Positions 58,249 to 64,000 of a DNA stretch of 64,000 bases are shown here, one piece after another. This stretch comes from Caldicellulosiruptor bescii DSM 6725 (GTDB lineage: Bacteria > Bacillota > Thermoanaerobacteria > Caldicellulosiruptorales > Caldicellulosiruptoraceae). Under the pieces are notes generated by a model that was given only the letters and a program-made list of their open reading frames with translations, ran no database searches and had not been told where the DNA came from. Position numbers and translations under genes: made by a program. The stretch covers positions 1 through 64,000 of the forward strand of contig NC_012034.1 in NCBI RefSeq assembly GCF_000022325.1, read 5' to 3'. The first letter of the stretch is position 1. Each line of letters opens with the position of its first letter.

Positions 58249-60940
58249 AAGACCTTTTATTTTACTTGCTGCAGCTGTGCTTGGAGTATTTATTTGGCTT
58301 GTTTCAAGAAGATTTTCAAAAGAAAGTTTGGGTAAAAGATTTGTTGTATGGGTGAGGATTGTTTTAATAACGCTCATAATCCTGGCTCTAAGCGTGCCAA
58401 GCTTGGCAATTTCAACCGACAAAATAACAACAATTTATCTTGCGGATATGTCAGAGAGCAATAGAAAGAACGCAGAAAAAATGAAAGACTTTATTCAAAG
58501 GTCGATAAAGCTCAAAAAATCAAATGAATTGCAGTCAGTTGTTGTGTTCGGGCAGGATGCAAACATTGAGTTTACACCGACTAAGTATCCTAACTTTTCT
58601 GAATTTGGAACGGCTGTAGATAGCACTCAAACCAATATTGAAAATGCAATAAAGTATGCAGTAAATCTATTTGACAAGGATCAACAGAAAAGACTTGTCA
58701 TTCTAACAGATGGGAAAGAGACAATAGGTGAGGCAAAAAATGAAGTAGAACTTCTCAAAAATAATGGAATAGATGTAAAAGTAGTGCTATTTAAAAGTGA
58801 GAAAGAAAAAGATGTTCAATTTTCAAGTTTGAAGATTCCGCAGAAGGTATTTAAAAATCAGGCGTTTTCGATATTTGCCAATATAAACACCACTTTTTCA
58901 ACAAAAGCTCTGCTCAAGATTTTCAGAGACAATGATTTAATTTTCAGCCAGCAGGTGACGCTTGAAAAAGGTGAAAACAGGTTTGTGATAAAGGATAAAC
59001 TGGACAAGGAAGGGGTTTTCAGCTATCAAGGAGAAGTTGAAGCGATAGATGATGAAGAAGAGTCAAACAATGTTGCGTATGCTATGTGTCAGGTAAGAAA
59101 ACCTCAAAAGGTTCTGGTAGTTTATGAGGATATTGATGATGTGAAAAATGTCAAAAATCTTCTTGATTCTTATTCAGCCGATTATGATGCAGTAAAGAGC
59201 GACCAGGCAAACTTTGGGCTTGACAAACTCTTAGGGTATTCTTTTGTGATTTTGTGCAATGTGTCAAGAGAAAGCTTTAGCGATGAGTTTTTAAGCTCTG
59301 TAGAGAAGTATGTGAAGGATTTAGGTGGTGGACTTTTGGTAATTGGCGGCACAAATTCATATGCGCTTGGGAATTATTCTAATTCGGTTTTAGAAAAGAT
59401 GCTGCCTGTCAAGATGGAGATTAAGAACAAAGAAAAGGAAAAGAACATAGATGTTGTACTTGTCCTTGACCATTCAGGCAGCATGGCAGATACAGAAGAC
59501 GCAGGTATTCCAAAATTAGAGATTGCCAAGAGTGCTTCTGCAAAGATGATTGAGCACCTTGAAAGTTCAGATGGTGTTGGTGTGATTGCTTTTGACCACA
59601 ATTATTATTGGGCATACAAATTTGGTAAGATAAGCAAAAAAGAAGATGTGATAGAAAGCATATCAAGCATCGAAGTAGGTGGTGGGACGGCTATAATTCC
59701 ACCCTTGAGTGAAGCAGTTAAAACTCTAAAAAAGTCAAAGGCAAAAAGCAAGTTGATTGTGCTTCTGACTGATGGCATGGGTGAACAAGGCGGTTATGAA
59801 ATTCCAGCCAATGAGGCAAAAAGAAATAACATCAAAATCACCACAATTGGTGTTGGAAAGTATGTAAACGCTACAGTTTTGAGTTGGATAGCCTCTTTTA
59901 CCTCAGGCAGGTTCTATTTAGTTTCCAATCCTTCTGAGCTTGTTGATGTGTTTTTAAAAGAGACAAAAATTATAAAAGGCAAGTACATAAAGGAAAAGAA
60001 GTTTGTCCCCAAAGTGGTTGAGACAAATTCAATAAACTCAGGTTTTTCCTCTTATCCACCGCTTTACGGTTATATCGCAACAACAAAAAAAGACCTTGCA
60101 ACCAGTCTTTTGGTAAGCGACGAGGACGAGCCTATTTTGACAGTGTGGAGGTACGGGCTTGGAAAGGTTGCTGCATGGTGTTCGGACTTGAGCGGCCAGT
60201 GGTCGCGTGACTGGGTTTTGTGGGATAGATTTTCACAGTTTTGGACAAAGCTTTTCAAGTGGTTGGAAAAAGGGGCAGATGACAGCAGCTATGATTTTAA
60301 TGTTCGAAAAGAAAAAGATTTGGTGGTATCTTTGGTAGGCAAGTTCGATGCTGATACCATTGCAACTCTTAAATGCATGTATCCAAACGGCAAAGAAAAG
60401 ACAATTGCAATGAGAAGAACTGCACCAGATAGGTTCGAATCTAAAGTTGATTTTATGCTGGGAAATTATGTATTTGTGGCAACCTTAAGTAATAAGGACA
60501 AATCCAAGGTATCAACGTTTTTCTATTCAGCTAACTACTCTGATGAGTTTAGAGTGGATATAGACAGCAGCAGGTTTGAACAGTTTATCTCCTTATCAGG
60601 TGCAAAAGTTATAAAAAATCCCAATGAGGTGTATGCGGGAAAGCTCAAGAGCACAGAAGAAAAGAGGGATATTAGCAGTTTATTAATAGTTCTTTGTATT
60701 GTATTATTCCTTTTGGAAGTGAGTATTAGAAGATTTGGTCTTTATCCTCAGGTGGAAAGGAGTTTTTTGGCAATATCTTCAGGCTTTAAAAGGATTGCAA
60801 AGCCACATTCACTTAAAAGGGTATGGGATAAAGTATCTTCTTTGAAGAAGAAGAAGAAGAATACTTATGCGAAAAATTCAAAGGAAGCAGAGGTAGTATC
60901 TAATGATACTTTGGATGTTAAAAAACTGAGAAGATTTTAA
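58232..60940 (+). CDS. vWA / GATase-like membrane protein
   Basis: A 902-residue protein with two N-terminal helices (about 8-24, 36-57). A first, degenerate vWA-like region (IYLADMSESN ... LVILTDGKET) follows. Then comes a GATase-like fold (GGGLLVIGGTNSYALGNY) and, inserted, a canonical vWA domain with MIDAS DHSGSMADT and LIVLLTDGMGEQGG. A C-terminal helix lies near 812-832, ending in a basic tail. The layout matches large vWA proteins in MoxR operons. It overlaps the preceding gene and is the last of the eight-gene operon. Confidence 0.88.
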   Translation: MRIEFERPFILLAAAVLGVFIWLVSRRFSKESLGKRFVVWVRIVLITLIILALSVPSLAISTDKITTIYLADMSESNRKNAEKMKDFIQRSIKLKKSNELQSVVVFGQDANIEFTPTKYPNFSEFGTAVDSTQTNIENAIKYAVNLFDKDQQKRLVILTDGKETIGEAKNEVELLKNNGIDVKVVLFKSEKEKDVQFSSLKIPQKVFKNQAFSIFANINTTFSTKALLKIFRDNDLIFSQQVTLEKGENRFVIKDKLDKEGVFSYQGEVEAIDDEEESNNVAYAMCQVRKPQKVLVVYEDIDDVKNVKNLLDSYSADYDAVKSDQANFGLDKLLGYSFVILCNVSRESFSDEFLSSVEKYVKDLGGGLLVIGGTNSYALGNYSNSVLEKMLPVKMEIKNKEKEKNIDVVLVLDHSGSMADTEDAGIPKLEIAKSASAKMIEHLESSDGVGVIAFDHNYYWAYKFGKISKKEDVIESISSIEVGGGTAIIPPLSEAVKTLKKSKAKSKLIVLLTDGMGEQGGYEIPANEAKRNNIKITTIGVGKYVNATVLSWIASFTSGRFYLVSNPSELVDVFLKETKIIKGKYIKEKKFVPKVVETNSINSGFSSYPPLYGYIATTKKDLATSLLVSDEDEPILTVWRYGLGKVAAWCSDLSGQWSRDWVLWDRFSQFWTKLFKWLEKGADDSSYDFNVRKEKDLVVSLVGKFDADTIATLKCMYPNGKEKTIAMRRTAPDRFESKVDFMLGNYVFVATLSNKDKSKVSTFFYSANYSDEFRVDIDSSRFEQFISLSGAKVIKNPNEVYAGKLKSTEEKRDISSLLIVLCIVLFLLEVSIRRFGLYPQVERSFLAISSGFKRIAKPHSLKRVWDKVSSLKKKKKNTYAKNSKEAEVVSNDTLDVKKLRRF

Positions 60941-60966
60941 AATTACTTAAAAAACTTACTTCATTC

Positions 60967-60975
60967 TGATATAAT
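60967..60975 (+). promoter_or_regulatory. extended -10 promoter for purA
   Basis: TGATATAAT (TG at 60967-60968, TATAAT at 60970-60975), about 70 bases before purA. The -35 is weak. Confidence 0.55.
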
Positions 60976-61039
60976 ATTAAAGGACTTTTAATATTTTATT
61001 TAAGGTAAATAATCTTAGCCTATAAAAGAAGGAGAATGA

Positions 61040-62326
<1,287 letters not shown>

Positions 62327-62341
62327 AAGTTATTGCTAATA

Positions 62342-62381
62342 AAAAGCCATCCGAGAATGTAGTTGATTCGGGTGGCTTTTT
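62342..62381 (+). terminator. terminator after purA
   Basis: AAAAGCCATCCGA (62342-62354) pairs with TCGGGTGGCTTTT (62368-62380), including a G-U pair, and leads into T's. Confidence 0.85.
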
Positions 62382-62425
62382 GTGTTACTTTGGCAGCAGA
62401 AAAAGTGTTTTTTTGTGGGAATAAC

Positions 62426-62454
62426 TTAATTTTTTTTGAGATTGGGTGTATAAT
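62426..62454 (+). promoter_or_regulatory. probable promoter of the ABC exporter gene
   Basis: TTAATT (62426-62431), a 17-base spacer and TATAAT (62449-62454), 37 bases before the start. Confidence 0.5.
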
Positions 62455-62490
62455 AAAATTAAATTTTTGAGGAAAAGAGGATGAGAAAAG

Positions 62491-64000
62491 TTGGACTATC
62501 TTAAAAGACTCATGAAGTATTTAGACGACTGCAAACTGTTGGTAGCGGTTGGCCTAATCTTGGCGCTGGCAGGGATATTTTGCAGTATGGCAGTGCCGAA
62601 AGTGTCAAAGCACATCATTGACGATGTTCTTGTTGCAAGGCACTTTGAAAAGCTTTACCATTTTGCTATTATTTTGGCAGGACTTGTGCTTTCAAAGGCA
62701 ATTTTGAATTATTTTCAGAGCTACATATTCGAATACACATCTCAAAAAGCCATCTATAAGCTCAGAGAGCAGCTCTACACAAAGCTTCAATACCAGTCTT
62801 TTGAATATTTTGACAGAGCATCAACAGGAGCTATTATGAACAGAATAGTAGGTGACCTGGAGGCTATTCGAAACTTTTTAAACCAGGGCTTTGTTCAGGT
62901 AATTAGCATAGTCATTACATTAATATTGGCACTTTCTATAATGCTTTCAATGAACCTTTTACTTTCATTTTTGAGCTTAGCAACAACACCTCTTATATAC
63001 TCTAACGTCAAAAGCCTTGCCAAAAAACTTCAGCCAACCTTCAGGGAAATAAGAACATCCTTTGAAAAGCTCACATCAAAGGTGCAGGAGAACATTACAG
63101 GTATAAGAGTTGTCAAAGCGTTTGGAAATGAAGAGCTTGAAAAGAAAAGTTTTGGAAAAGTTGCATTTGAGTTTACAAGCAAAAATATCCAGGCTGCTGA
63201 TATAAGGTCGGTGCACAATCCTCTTGCAAATTTCTTAAATGGCTTAAACTCAGTCATAATCCTTGTGGTTGGAGGGTATTTGGCTATAAAAGGGAAGCTG
63301 TCTATTGGCACGCTTTTTGCATTTGTGAGCTATGTGAACTTGTTCTCTGCACCCATTGGTAACATTCAAAACCTTGTGAACCAGTGGCAAAACGCCTTTG
63401 CATCCTTGGAAAAGGTGTTCGAGGTGCTTGACAGTGAGGTTTTAATTCATAGTCCAAAAAATGCTATTCATCTTAAAAACATCAAAGGTGATATAAAGTT
63501 TGAGAATGTGTATTTCAAGTACAAAGATAAGTTTGTTCTAAAGGGAATAAACATTCATATTCAGCCTGGTGAGGTTGTTGCCATTTTAGGTCAGGCAGGT
63601 TCTGGAAAGTCATCTTTAATAAATCTTCTTGCCAGATTTTACGACCCGACATCTGGCAGGATACTCATTGATGATGTTGATGTGAAAAATGTAAAGCTTT
63701 GTTCACTCAGAAGAAACATTGGAATAATAATGCAGGAGACATTTATTTTTTCTGATACAATTGCTGCAAACATAGCGTTTGGAAAGCCAGATGCAAAAGA
63801 AGAAGAGATAAAATGGGCTGCAAAGCTTGCCCGGGCAGATGAGTTCATTGAAAGGCTTCCAGAAGGGTACTCTACCGTTGTTGGTGAGAGAGGGATAGGA
63901 CTTTCGGGCGGTCAGAAACAGAGAATTGCAATTGCCAGAGCGCTCATATACAACCCAAAAATTTTAGTGCTTGATGATGCAACGTCAAGTCTTGATTTTG
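62491..64000 (+). CDS. ABC exporter half-transporter (membrane + ATPase domains), runs off the window
   Basis: The first 503 residues of a fused ABC exporter. A transmembrane domain of about six helices (from LLVAVGLILALAGIF) is followed by the nucleotide-binding domain: Walker A GQAGSGKSSL, signature GLSGGQKQRIAIARAL, Walker B ILVLDDATSSLDF at the very end of the window. The start is TTG 62491 (LDYLKRLMKYL), after GAGGAAAAGAGG; the ATG 62481 is in another frame and reads into a stop. Such half-transporters often come in pairs; a partner may lie beyond position 64000. Substrate unknown. Confidence 0.93.
   Translation, partial: MDYLKRLMKYLDDCKLLVAVGLILALAGIFCSMAVPKVSKHIIDDVLVARHFEKLYHFAIILAGLVLSKAILNYFQSYIFEYTSQKAIYKLREQLYTKLQYQSFEYFDRASTGAIMNRIVGDLEAIRNFLNQGFVQVISIVITLILALSIMLSMNLLLSFLSLATTPLIYSNVKSLAKKLQPTFREIRTSFEKLTSKVQENITGIRVVKAFGNEELEKKSFGKVAFEFTSKNIQAADIRSVHNPLANFLNGLNSVIILVVGGYLAIKGKLSIGTLFAFVSYVNLFSAPIGNIQNLVNQWQNAFASLEKVFEVLDSEVLIHSPKNAIHLKNIKGDIKFENVYFKYKDKFVLKGINIHIQPGEVVAILGQAGSGKSSLINLLARFYDPTSGRILIDDVDVKNVKLCSLRRNIGIIMQETFIFSDTIAANIAFGKPDAKEEEIKWAAKLARADEFIERLPEGYSTVVGERGIGLSGGQKQRIAIARALIYNPKILVLDDATSSLDF

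Overview
The window looks like the chromosomal replication origin of a low-GC, thermophilic anaerobic Firmicute. Gene order, AT-rich composition, frequent TTG/GTG starts behind strong purine-rich ribosome binding sites, a TrpB2-type tryptophan synthase and a giant SLH-anchored RHS protein all resemble Caldicellulosiruptor. The genus is an inference from gene content, not a database match.

Layout. (1) 1-8.9 kb: dnaA, a DnaA-box cluster (likely oriC), dnaN, recF, remB, gyrB and gyrA. Between gyrB and gyrA lie a decayed toxin-antitoxin pair and a compact sequence able to form a pseudoknotted RNA. (2) 9-12.6 kb: a secreted beta-propeller protein, then a clearly dead RCC1-repeat gene and about 700 bases without genes. 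(3) 12.6-30.4 kb: a 3027-residue SLH/FN3/vWA/SH3/RHS surface protein, followed by a tandem array of unknown membrane proteins. I call these families A, B and C. They occur as A1-B1-C1(remnant), A2-B2, and an A-B fusion followed by C3. Pieces of the rhs 3' end precede the second and third modules, so the array looks like a history of cassette duplication in a polymorphic-toxin locus. (4) 26.5-36.8 kb: decayed IS256-type elements, a helicase-nuclease-LexA-peptidase fusion, a peroxiredoxin, a Uma2-family protein, a Phd/PIN toxin-antitoxin pair, and duplicated scraps of the peroxiredoxin gene and of a transposase. (5) 36.9-39.1 kb: a two-gene ATPase plus PD-(D/E)XK nuclease operon on the minus strand and a truncated methyltransferase. 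(6) 39.2-48.5 kb: trpB2, a WG-repeat protein, LemA/TPM, a SNF2 helicase, a second Uma2 protein and a ThiT-like thiamine transporter subunit. (7) 48.8-60.9 kb: an eight-gene operon joining an ABC-2 exporter to a MoxR/DUF58/vWA module. (8) 61-64 kb: purA and the start of an ABC exporter that runs off the window.

The most interesting parts are the SLH-RHS locus with its duplicated A/B/C modules and an A-B fusion; the helicase fused to an apparently complete self-cleaving S24 domain; the ATPase/nuclease pair; and the structured element upstream of gyrA. No tRNA, rRNA or CRISPR array was seen.
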